Shown piece after piece: positions 1 to 8,591 of a DNA stretch of 16,431 nucleotides. The translations under genes were made by a program, and so were the position numbers. The DNA is from Agrocybe praecox (taxonomy: Eukaryota > Basidiomycota > Agaricomycetes > Agaricales > Agrocybaceae). Each line of letters begins with the position of its first letter. The first letter of the stretch is position 1. A model generated the notes under the pieces. That model searched no databases. It saw only the letters and a list, made by a program, of their open reading frames with translations, and had not been told where the DNA came from. The stretch spans positions 1 through 16,431 of the forward strand of contig CAXHKQ010000116.1 in assembly GCA_964017145.1 (NCBI GenBank). Reading direction: 5' to 3'.

Positions 1-2
1 TT

Positions 3-593
3 TGTTTCCGATTTAGTGGACTGTATGACTGATTTATACCGAGACCAACACGCGTTCCGTTCTGTGGTCTGTAAATCAATAAATGTATTTCATTAAACCG
101 TTCAGGTCATTGCCTGGTGAGAACAGTGCGGATTTGTGATGTATAATGTGTGTGAGTGTGTGTGTGGAAATATATGATCTGGCTGTGAATAAATACATGT
201 GCATGTGAGTTCTGTCTATCTAGCATCTAGCATCTCGCATCTCGCTTTCTAGCTATAGGCGGCTTCTACATTATATCTCTAGCTCTAGCTCTAGACTTTA
301 GTTCTTTACTCTCTACATGTTCTGTTTGAGTGGGTGGTGGTAGTATTTGTGTTGTTTGCAATTGAAGGTTTTGGGCGATTTACTTGCTTTACGTTAAGTT
401 CATCTAGTTGTCTGTGTTTGTGTTGTATGTGTAATTTGTGTTTAGTGTTTGTTTTGATTGACCCAGTCATCGGTCTTCCGCAATCGCCAATCGTCGCGTT
501 CGCCCTCTGTTCCGCCACTCGGTCGTGGCGGACGCTCTCGGTCGCCCAACATACATACGTCGCTCACATACATATACATACGTCGCGCCAACA
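3..593 (-). repeat. 3' LTR of the BEL/Pao element, full length
   Basis: On the plus strand it begins TGTTTCCG and ends GCGCCAACA, so on the element's strand it runs TGTTGGCGC...CA, the usual TG...CA form. It is 591 bases long. The outer limit at 593 is set by the TG/CA terminus lying directly against a G-rich polypurine tract at 594-606. Positions 3-535 match 6069-6601 without gaps. Bases 536-593 have no partner at the other LTR. The LTR contains a TG-rich run (about 148-166) and short CTAG-rich repeats (about 219-296). I could not define the R region, promoter or poly(A) signal with confidence. Confidence 0.9.
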
Positions 594-606
594 TTCCGCC
601 CCCCTT
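594..606 (-). other. Polypurine tract for plus-strand priming
   Basis: On the minus strand this reads AAGGGGGGCGGAA and abuts the TG start of the 3' LTR. It lies 16 bases past the integrase stop codon. The position and purine content are as expected for the polypurine tract of an LTR retrotransposon. One C interrupts the purine run. Confidence 0.7.
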
Positions 607-622
607 GCCGGCTCGCCGGCAA

Positions 623-1957
623 TCATTCGTGTTCGTGATCAACCGGCAGCAAGCACAGCTTTGCCACAGCGCGCTTCAGTTGTCCGGTTGCTGTTTTTAT
701 CGTCGCCACTCGAACTCGGCCATCCGCACCGGGATGAGTCTCAGTGATGCGACCCATCTTCCAGCAGTTCGTGTGTTTGGACTCATCTTGGACAATCACC
801 ACATCGCCTGGCTGCACATCTCGCTGCGTGTCCATCCACCTTTTCCGGCTCTGCAGCTGGTGCAAGTACTCCCGCCGCCACCTCTGCCAAAAGTGTTGAG
901 TCATCTGCTGCACCAGCAGCCACCGATTCGACGCCGCGACCGACACGTCGATGATGTTGGGCTCGGGAACCGCGCTCAGCGGTTGGCCGACGAGGAAGTG
1001 CCCTGGGGTAAGCACGTTCAGGTCACCTCCAGCTGCCGATGCCACACAGAGGGGCCTGGAGTTCAGCGCAGCCTCCACCTGCGCCAGGAACGTGGCCATC
1101 TCTTCGAACGTCAGCTTGTGCTCGCCGATCGTCTTCGTCATCGCGGATTTGGCCATTTTCACGGTCGCTTCGGCCAGACCATTGAAATGGGGCGACCCTG
1201 GTGGCGCGAAATGGAACACCGTCCCGTCTTCGGCCAAAATCCCTCGCCATTCTTCGTCGCGCATGCAGATGGTAAGTTGTTGACGAAGCTCACGATCCGC
1301 GCCTACGAAATTCGTTCCATTATCGCAATATACGTCACTGCACAGGCCGCGACGCGACGTGAAACGCCGGAACGCTGCGATAAAGGCGGCCGCACTCAAG
1401 TCGCTGACGAGCTCCAGATGCACGGCCTTGGAGCAGAGGCACACGAACACCGCAATCCAGGACTTGTGCGCCTTGTGTCCACGACCCTTCGCCGTCCGGG
1501 ACCAGATTGGACCTGCATAGTCGACTGCAGTGTGCAGGAATGGACGAGAGGGCCGGACGCGCGCGGCTGGCAGGTTGCCCATCTTCTGCGTCAGGGTGAG
1601 TGGACGAGCTTTTGTGCAGATTACACATTTGTGCACGACTGATCGTACCCTTCTCCTCTCATTCAGGATCCAGTATCGTTGGTGCAGGTGGGCGCTCGTG
1701 GCTTGGGGACCACTATGGAATACGCGCTCATGGGCATCCCTGATCAGCAGCTCCGCAATCACATCCTTGCTGCCCAGCAACACCGGATGCGCTTCATCAT
1801 ATGACAGGTTCGCGTTGGCCAAGCGTCCACCCACACGCAAGAGCCCCTTGGCGTCGACAAACGGCGACAGTTTTTGCAGATGCAGTCGGCGTAACGTGCT
1901 GCTGTCGTTCATCAATTCGGCCACTTCTCCGAACTCGTTTTCCTGCGCGCTTCGCAG
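623..1957 (-). pseudogene. BEL/Pao integrase fragment of pol
   Basis: This is the C-terminal part of the polyprotein, open from just after the TAA at 1958-1960 to its TGA stop at 623-625. Numbering from the Met at 1924, it has an H2C2 zinc finger (H65, H70, C100, C103). The DDE integrase core follows: D135 in TAVDYAGP (near 1522), D201 in CDNGTNF (near 1324) and E252 in NGLAEATVK (near 1171). A DUF5641-like C-terminal domain runs over about residues 333-427, with the motif QPGDVVIV. All catalytic residues are present. In an active element the integrase inserts the cDNA into host DNA. The Met at 1924 is internal: the same frame continues upstream through the TAA into the RNase H part, so this is not an independent gene. 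Identification is secure; expression is unlikely because of the upstream breaks. Confidence 0.93.
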
Positions 1958-2674
1958 TTACAGAAGCCGCGCTTCATCAATCTCCTCGGCGGTCAATGCC
2001 CTTCCGCTGTGCGGCCGCAGCCATTTGCGACAGTAGGCGGTAACTCGCAGCAATCTTCTCCACGAAGAAACCCGGTAAGCCATCTCGAAAATGCCTTTTC
2101 TTGTTTGCACGACGTTGCTAATCACCTTCTTTGCCTTCTCTTCCATCAGTGACTCGTCTACCTCCATATGCTTCTGCTGCGGCCACTGTTCTCGAGCTTC
2201 ATGGAGCCATTGCGGACCGCTCCACCACAGCGGGTGCTCCCTGATCTCCGATGGCATAATCCCCCGAGACGCCACGTCGGCGGGATTTTCGACTCCAGGC
2301 ACATGTTGCCAACGCATCACCATGCTCGTCTGGATTTCGCTCACGCGATTGGCCACATATGTCTGCCACATATTTGCGTGCTGTCGCAGCCACGCCAGTA
2401 CTATGGTTGAGTCCGTCCATGCAAATACGTCGACCTCATCACAACGCATTGCCTGCCGACACTGGACGAGGAGGCGACTCAACAGTACTGCGCCATTCAG
2501 CTCAAGTCGCGGGACACTCTGTTGCTTGATAGGCGCCACCTTCGTTTTTGCAGCGAGCAGCGTCACCACTACGCTTCCGTCCGGCTGCTCCACGCGCGCG
2601 TACACGCACGCCGCATATGCGATGGTGGATGCGTCAGAGAACCCATGCAGCTCAATTCTCGACAACGAGCTCGG
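1958..2674 (-). pseudogene. BEL/Pao RNase H fragment of pol
   Basis: This fragment lies in the same frame as the reverse transcriptase part and the integrase part, but is cut off by a TAG at 2675-2677 and a TAA at 1958-1960. It starts inside the Pao-type region that links RT to RNase H. The RNase H acidic residues can be read: D in LHGFSDAS (near 2635), E in PRLELNGA, D in WTDSTIVL and D in NPADVASRG. A conserved WW motif (HPLWWSGPQWL) follows. RNase H degrades the RNA template during reverse transcription. Beyond it lies a linker rich in charged residues that leads to the integrase. No good start codon exists after the TAG; the first plausible start (TTG near 2665) is only an in-frame Leu codon. 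Confidence 0.92.
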
Positions 2675-5289
2675 CTAGTGCCCATACCAGCGCTGTAATC
2701 GGAGCTCCTCCAACAGCGGTAGTTCTCGCTGGAACGTCTGCCACCGTTCCACGATATCATTCGGTAAGCTTTCATCCCACTCCACACCCAACAACCATAA
2801 CGATTGCATCATTGATTTGGCAGTTATTATTACTGGCGCCAACAGTCCCAATGGGTCATGTAGCTTTGATATTTCCGACAGTAATGTTCGTTTTGTTTTT
2901 GCAGCATTCGTGTCCGCCGTCGTCACTCGATATGCGAATTCGTCGCTGACGGGATGCCACCGCACGCCCAGGGCTTTGATGCTGTCGTCTTCGTCGAGCA
3001 TCAGAGGAGCACGACATTCAATATGCTCGTCTGGCAGCGTTGCAAGCAACTCGCTGCTGTTGGATGACCATTTTAACAACCGTAAGCCACCGGAAGCCAT
3101 TATTTCCAACAATTCGTTTTTTAATCTCACGGCCTCTTCCACAGTGCCAGCTCCCGACAGACAATCGTCAACATAGAAGTCATTCAGCACCACCTCTGCC
3201 GCCAGTGGAAACCGAATCTTCTCATCGTGGGCCAATCGTTGCAGCGTCTTTACTGCCATGTATGGCGCGCTTGCGGTGCCGTATGTTACCGTCTGCAACC
3301 GGTAATGCTCGATTGGCTGCGTCGCGTCGCTGCGCCACAATATGCGCTGGTAGTCCTGGTGCTCCTTCTTCACCAGGATCTGGCGATACATCTTTTCCAC
3401 ATCGGCACTGAAGCAGACCTTGTGGCTTCTCCAGCGCATCAAGATTGCTGCCAACGTCTCCTGGAGTCGCGGGCCTGTGAGCAGCAATGCGTTCAATCCA
3501 GTGCCGTTTGACGTTGCGGCCGTTGCATCAAATACCACGCGCAGCTTGGTGGTGGAGCTGTCGGGTTTGAATACATCGTGGTGCGGCAGATAACAATGGG
3601 GCTGCGCGTCAATCTCGTCGGCCGGAATTCGCTCCATATGACCCAGATCCAGGTACGCATTCATGAATTTTTTGTACCCCTCATACATCTTCATGTACTC
3701 CAATCCTCTTTTCTCCATCTGCATCAGGCGTCTCACAGCACCCTTGTACGAGTCGCCGAGTTCCCGCCCCCCCTGCCGGAATGGCAGCTCGACTACGTAC
3801 CGGCCCTCTTCATTCCGGGTCGTCGTTGTATTGAAGATGTGCTCGCAGCGTTCATCGTCCGCCGACAATAGGGGCTTGCGCTGCGTTTCTTCCTGCTCCC
3901 AGAATCTCCGCAGCAGCTCGTCCAGCTGCATTGGCGAGCATGTCAGCGATGCCGACACGATCGGCCTCATTGCTGCCGATCCGCTGACCATCCAGCCCAA
4001 CGCCGTCTCTTGTGCCACCAAGCCATCCGCCTTCCGCATCCCGTTCTGCAAAATCTCCGCCACCACTGCTGCGCCCAATAGGAGATCGATACGACCCGTC
4101 TGCCAGTATCGTTCATCCGCGAGCTGGAGTCCGGCCAGCGCTGCATGTGTCGAACGCGTCACGTTCGTAGTTGGTAGGTCCGCCGTGATTGTAGACAGTA
4201 CCAACGCACACACATCTAACATTTGACCGTTTTTGTTGCAGGCTGTGGCGGTAAATCTCACGCTGCCGTACGTCCTGCTCGTCGCTGCCTCTGCTACTCC
4301 TGACAGACTGATGTCCGTTGGCTGCCACCTCATCCCCAGTCGTTGCACCGCCTGCCGAGTGATCAGTGACACCTGGGACCCCTGGTCCACAAGCGCCCGC
4401 AGCTTGGAGGTGCGTCCGTCCATCGTCTTCACCAGCACCCAGGCGGTTGGCAGCAACGTCTCACGAGGATCGCTGATCGCCATTGTCGTGCACATCGAGA
4501 CGCCGGCGCGGGGTGGCCCATCAAACGGAGTCGCCCTTCGCCCACCTGCTGCCGCTGCTCCACTGGAACTCGATGCCGCTGCCGCTGCTCCACTGGATCT
4601 GGATACCGCTGCTCCGCTGCTGGCTGCTGTGTCTGCCGTCGCTGTATCGGTGCCGGGCTCCGCAATGTGTAGCAGAGTGTGGTGGTTCATATTGCAGATT
4701 CGACAGCTGAAACGGCTCGCGCAAGCCTGCGCCCGATGTTTGTCCGTGCTTATACATCGAAAGCACAAACGATGTTCTTCTACCGTGGCGCGCCGCTCCG
4801 CCACCGATCGCGCTTGGAATTGGGGACAATTGTAAATTCCATGTGCGCCCTCGCAGACCACACACTGCCGGCCGCCGGGATTCGAAGCGACGATGTGTGC
4901 GTGAGCAGACCGTTTCGGCTGGTATGTATTACCTCTCCCACCCTCATACAATGCGTTATTTGACCCGTTTATATTTTTCAACGCTTCCAGCGACCCAAGA
5001 ATACCGTGCAAAAATTCGTCGAGGATTTCGAATGACGGCATCTCCTTCGACGCGCCCAAATTGCGCTCCCAAGCCGTCCGCGTCGACACGTCCAGCTTGG
5101 TGACCGTGAGGACGACCAGTACATCGTCCAGATTGGTGGTCTGACGGCCCAGAACCCGCAGCGCTCGGATACAATTATTCGTGCCACTCAACAAATGCGA
5201 CAACTCAGCGGCGCTCTCCCTCCTCATTACTGGTAAAGCCAACATTTTTTCAATTAATCGGAAAACCAACAGCCTCGAATTTCGAATTT
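2675..5289 (-). pseudogene. BEL/Pao Gag C-terminus, protease and reverse transcriptase
   Basis: This is the central part of the polyprotein, in the frame after the gag frameshift and ending at a TAG. Counting from the in-frame Met at 5308, residues 10-130 continue the Gag DUF1759-type region. Zinc knuckles follow: C149-x2-C152-x3-H156-x4-C161, then Cys/His pairs between C182 and H214 (4667-4864). An Ala/Ser-rich linker covers about residues 222-257. The aspartic protease has LVDQGSQ with D308 (near 4387). Reverse transcriptase has VVFDAT (D594), FSADVEKMY (D636, near 3403) and FYVDD (712-715, 3164-3175), then a Pao-specific segment (LGVRW, LHDPLGLLAP). Protease would cut the polyprotein and RT would copy the RNA. 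The DQG form replaces the usual DSG/DTG; from memory it also occurs in other insect BEL copies, so I do not call it a lesion. Confidence 0.95.
4551..4610 (-). repeat. Two 30-base tandem units in the Gag-protease linker
   Basis: Positions 4551-4580 and 4581-4610 match at 27 of 30 bases, and a partial GCTGCTCC-rich unit follows. The repeat encodes the Ala/Ser-rich linker between the zinc knuckles and the protease. It keeps the frame (30 is a multiple of 3), so it is a length variation that the polyprotein would tolerate. Confidence 0.75.
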
Positions 5290-5886
5290 CCTTTTCAGCG
5301 CATCCCATGCCGTCTTGAAGTTGCCCTCCGCCAGTTCGATTCCGGCAATCTCCTCCGCCGCCTTGCCAGTGCAGGCGACTCGCAGCAGGTGCAGCCGGTG
5401 AGTTTCGGTCAGCGTGGCGTTGCGAATGACCAACGCTGAGAACAGATCACGGAAACTCACCCAATCTTCCCATTCTCCCGCAAACGTCGGTGGCTGAATC
5501 GCAGGCATGCGGAGCGTTGCGATCTGCTGTGCGGCTGAAGCCGCTTGGCCAGCAGCCCCCAATTGGGCAACCGCCACTGCTGGTAGGAGCCTGTCTCGCA
5601 TTACCTGCAGTTCCTCACGCGCTCGCACGTAGCGCTCATCGATGACGTCGTAAAAATCATCGTCGAACTGCGGCTCATACTCAGCATCCTCCACGTCGTC
5701 GCTGGCATCCCTCCATTCCCGATACGCCTTCCTGAAGTCCTTCTTCGCCTCGTCCAACTGCCCGATACGCAGCTCGATGGCGACCACAGTGGTAAGTCTG
5801 CCGACCGACTTTCCAGTATTGACCGAAAAATTGGAAATTCGATCACCCTCACGCTTCAGATTCTTGCCCAACTTGACCTCCGACAT
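5254..5886 (-). pseudogene. BEL/Pao Gag N-terminal fragment
   Basis: Translation most likely starts at the ATG at 5884-5886 (MSEVKLGKN), which has A at -3. The frame is open further upstream, to GTG at 5920-5922, but no ATG is found there. The first 130 residues are charged and helix-prone with an acidic stretch (DDDFYDVIDERY). They are followed by the BEL Gag signature LPxIxxPTF-like MPAIQPPTFAGEWEDWVSF, which marks the start of a DUF1759-type domain. Gag forms the particle that packages the RNA. In this frame the domain is cut short: after about 5283 the residues no longer fit the family and a TAA follows at 5254-5256. The expected continuation (RLLVFRLIEKM) is found in the -1 frame. The overlap lies inside a domain, not at a gag/pol border, so I infer a mutation rather than a programmed shift. 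Confidence 0.9.
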
Positions 5887-6049
5887 GATGTAAGTGTTTT
5901 TATTGTTTTTTGTGTGTATCACTTGCTGAAAATAAAATTAATTTCACTCGATACTCCGACACTATACTCCGCCCCGAAATTTAATTTTAAATGATCCAAA
6001 TGCTCTTTATCCCGAATTAATTAAACTTCTTCAATTTTCTGATTCCGAT

Positions 6050-6065
6050 CTGGTTTGAAGGACCA
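6050..6065 (-). other. Putative tRNA primer-binding site
   Basis: On the minus strand this reads TGGTCCTTCAAACCAG and starts three bases (TTT) after the CA end of the 5' LTR. It begins with TGG, complementary to a tRNA CCA end. I cannot name the tRNA, and the sequence also contains a TGGT/ACCA inverted pair, so the exact limits are uncertain. Confidence 0.55.
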
Positions 6066-6068
6066 AAA

Positions 6069-6601
6069 TGTTTCCGATTTAGTGGACTGTATGACTGATT
6101 TATACCGAGACCAACACGCGTTCCGTTCTGTGGTCTGTAAATCAATAAATGTATTTCATTAAACCGTTCAGGTCATTGCCTGGCGAGAACAGTGCGGATT
6201 TGTGATGTATAATGTGTGTGAGTGTGTGTGTGGAAATATATGATCTGGCTGTGAATAAATACATGTGCATGTGAGTTCTGTCTATCTAGCATCTAGCATC
6301 TCGCATCTCGCTTTCTAGCTATAGGCGGCTTCTACATTATATCTCTAGCTCTAGCTCTAGACTTTAGTTCTTTACTCTCTACATGTTCTGTTTGAGTGGG
6401 TGGTGGTAGTATTTGTGTTGTTTGCAATTGAAGGTTTTGGGCGATTTACTTGCTTTACGTTAAGTTCATCTAGTTGTCTGTGTTTGTGTTGTATGTGTAA
6501 TTTGTGTTTAGTGTTTGTTTTGATTGACCCAGTCATCGGTCTTCCGCAATCGCCAATCGTCGCGTTCGCCCTCTGTTCCGCCATTCGGTCGTGGCGGACG
6601 C
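6069..6601 (-). repeat. 5' LTR of the BEL/Pao element, outer 58 bases missing
   Basis: It matches 3-535 of the other LTR over 533 bases with two transitions and no gaps. After 6601 the match stops abruptly, whereas the other LTR goes on for 58 more bases to its TG terminus. On the element's strand the lost part is the very start of U3, the end that would have been joined to host DNA by integrase. The junction has a perfect inverted repeat (6588-6607). Confidence 0.92.
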
Positions 6602-6607
6602 CACGAC
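6588..6607. repeat. 9-base inverted repeat at the truncated LTR junction
   Basis: GTCGTGGCG (6588-6596) and CGCCACGAC (6599-6607) are perfect reverse complements separated by GA. The left arm is LTR sequence, shared with 522-530. Most of the right arm (6602-6607) lies beyond the point where the LTRs stop matching. This is the form expected if a broken end folded back and was copied during repair. Confidence 0.8.
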
Positions 6608-8364
6608 GTATTTAATAAAAATCAAGGTCCTAGGGCGCAGTGAAACGTGATGTTGTGATGTTGTTGATGTTGTTTTGATATTGTTGCACGAATGTGTCGT
6701 CGTTGTCACATTCTCCTACAAAATGAGAATATTCCAAGGTGTCAATAGTTTACTATCAATTCAGAATGTCATACTAAAAGTGGCCATCGAGAAGGCATGG
6801 GCCACCTTTGAATGATATTTTTAGCGTGTCTTCTGGATAACTAATGTTACACGTTAGCATCGACAATACCATCAACTAAGACAGTTGGTGTAAGGTCTGA
6901 TTAGTCCAAAATGCTTGTTTATGTCGTAAAAGCCATTCACGGTAGATATTTTCAGTATGTTTGGCTCTGCCTCCACCAAATCTGAAATCGGAGGAACCTT
7001 CTTTCGCCTCCATTACTTCGTTGAAATACAGATTAATTATAACAGTGAAATAGATTGATCGACCGGATAGAGATAATTCAAAGCAACAGGTTCAATTCAC
7101 ACTAACAATGCTGTGTCATTTTTGATGATCTTGTCAGGCTGCAAAATGAACTGCGATTCAGACGAGTACTCAGGGAAAACTTCGGTCGAGTCATTCTCGA
7201 AATAGAGCCAGAAACAATTCTGAATAGCATAGCAAGAAGGTTCAGAAAATGAGCAACCGAGGCAGTCATACGGATGAAATTGTTGTTCATAAATTCATAA
7301 CTAATCGGATAGAACATCTGTTCATGAAGTTACTCATGTAATGACAGCAATGATGAACATCATTGCAGCATTTTCACCGTGAAGTTACATAAAAGTAGAA
7401 GTTGTCAAATCGCATATTTCTCCTGCAAATGTACCAATTGAAGCCATCGTTCATGTCGTCGCATCATCAATCGCGTGCCCTCCCTTTATGAGCACAGCTT
7501 ACAAACACACACACACAGTGACTCGACGCCGGATGCCGGATCATATGTCTAATCTCTGCGGCCATCATACAGCACACAAGCACGGAATGTGCGTATCATA
7601 GTATATTGTATACACTATGCTGGCAACAGTCGTTGATGATGATGATTTATATGTTAATTAGATTTTGCTCTTATTGAGACACACAGACGTACAATTGCAT
7701 TCGCCCCCGATTGCTAGCACTAATGCCGGCGAGCATTAATGCACTGTCTGCAGTGTCTGAACGGTCTTGTGCTTAAGTTGGCTTCGGCAATAAAAAGGCG
7801 TTGTGAGAGACTGTGGAATGTATACATCTATGAAACTACATGCGAAATACTCTCTAATTGGGACTACAATTTATAGTCCAATCCATAATATCTCTCGCAT
7901 TCCCAAGATCATTCGCACGGAATTTCCAAACATTGTTTTCATATCTTCAGGATATAAGGAATCTTTAGCTATCCAACTTTTCTGTTTCTAGTTTTCGTCA
8001 ATTGAGACCCGATTTTCATGAGATTTTCAAAAAACCTTATAGGAGGTTGAATTCACTATAGGTTTGAGGGTTGAATTAACAGTATAACAACAACAAAAAC
8101 ACATTTTTGGTTCATTTATTCAGTTCAGTTCTATACATTAAGAGTTGATGCTAGCAACTGTACATCTTGAAATCATAATCGCAAATGTCGTTCATAATTA
8201 AAATGAAGTTGAATGCATAATGTGGGTTTAAATATCATGATGGATATGCGAAGTACTACATGGTCTGATAAGTAATGAGTAATGAGTCTTGCAATGAAGA
8301 ACCCACAATAACAACTGACATAACTGACAAAATAATGACAGTTCGGTGATAAGATTATTTAGGA
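6608..8364. other. Intergenic, no gene seen
   Basis: No open frame here has recognisable protein features; the longest are about 60-70 codons of random-looking residues. I see TTG-rich low complexity (about 6655-6690), a short CA run (about 7503-7520), a small hairpin pair GTGGCC/GGCCAC (about 6780-6807), and an ATTGG(G)ACTA/TAGTCCAAT hairpin (7857-7882). None of these supports a named function. Confidence 0.6.
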
Positions 8365-8591
8365 CTAGCGGCTGCGCCGCTAGCGCCTGCGGCGGGCTTT
8401 TCAGAGCTCGCTTCGCTCGCCCGGTGGGTCCCGATGCAATTACAAAAACAAATTTATGGCACAAACACGCTCAGGGTCGACCTGAACACACTCTCAAATT
8501 TTCAGCCCAATCGGTTGAGCCGTTTAGCCGGCCATGCATTACAAACAAACAGACAAACAAACAAAACGGAATTCAGTTTTATCTATATAGA
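8365..8591 (-). mobile_element. Short non-autonomous Helitron
   Basis: On the minus strand the 227-base segment starts TCTATATAGATAAAACTG and ends GCAGCCGCTAG. It lies exactly between a host A (complement of 8592) and a host T (complement of 8364). These are the Helitron rules: 5' TC, 3' CTRR (here CTAG), A|T insertion and no target duplication. Near the 3' end are GC-rich palindromes, CTAGCGG/CCGCTAG at 8365-8383 and GCTCGC-type repeats around 8406-8420. The interior has a TTTG/TCTG-rich stretch and a segment found in many insect short repeats (the 'AAATTTTCAGCCCAATCGG' type, on the plus strand at about 8495-8513). It has no coding capacity and would depend on a Rep/helicase made elsewhere. 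The 3' hairpin overlaps the CTAG rather than lying several bases upstream, which is not the most common layout. Confidence 0.75.

Larger units (their letters stand above)
3..6601 (-). mobile_element. BEL/Pao LTR retrotransposon, recent but inactivated
   Basis: The element is flanked by direct LTR repeats and carries, in BEL/Pao order on the minus strand, Gag with zinc knuckles, aspartic protease, reverse transcriptase with a YVDD box, RNase H, H2C2 zinc finger, DDE integrase and a C-terminal DUF5641-like region. The integrase follows the RNase H, and the Gag and integrase tail types are those of BEL/Pao rather than Ty3 or Ty1. The two LTRs differ only at 118/6184 (T/C) and 518/6584 (C/T), both transitions, which indicates a young insertion. 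The reading frame is broken by one frameshift near 5276-5289, a TAG at 2675-2677 and a TAA at 1958-1960, so the copy cannot make its own full polyprotein. No env-like frame lies between the integrase stop (623) and the polypurine tract. Only two host bases precede the left LTR, so the target duplication cannot be tested. Confidence 0.95.

Noticed and set aside
334..4963. Many long plus-strand open frames (for example 458-1642, 3663-4226, 4233-4835)
   Set aside because: They are antisense to the retrotransposon's GC-rich coding frames, show no domain features and overlap one another.
5254..5308. Programmed -1 ribosomal frameshift between gag and pol
   Set aside because: The overlap is inside the Gag domain, upstream of the zinc knuckles, with no slippery heptamer seen at the seam. 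BEL/Pao elements usually use one long frame.
1..6607. An endogenous retrovirus with env
   Set aside because: Only 16 bases separate the integrase stop from the polypurine tract, so there is no room for an envelope gene.
7841..7899. A microRNA-like hairpin
   Set aside because: Only nine pairs near the loop and five at the base hold; the middle is unpaired. I do not recognise a known mature sequence.
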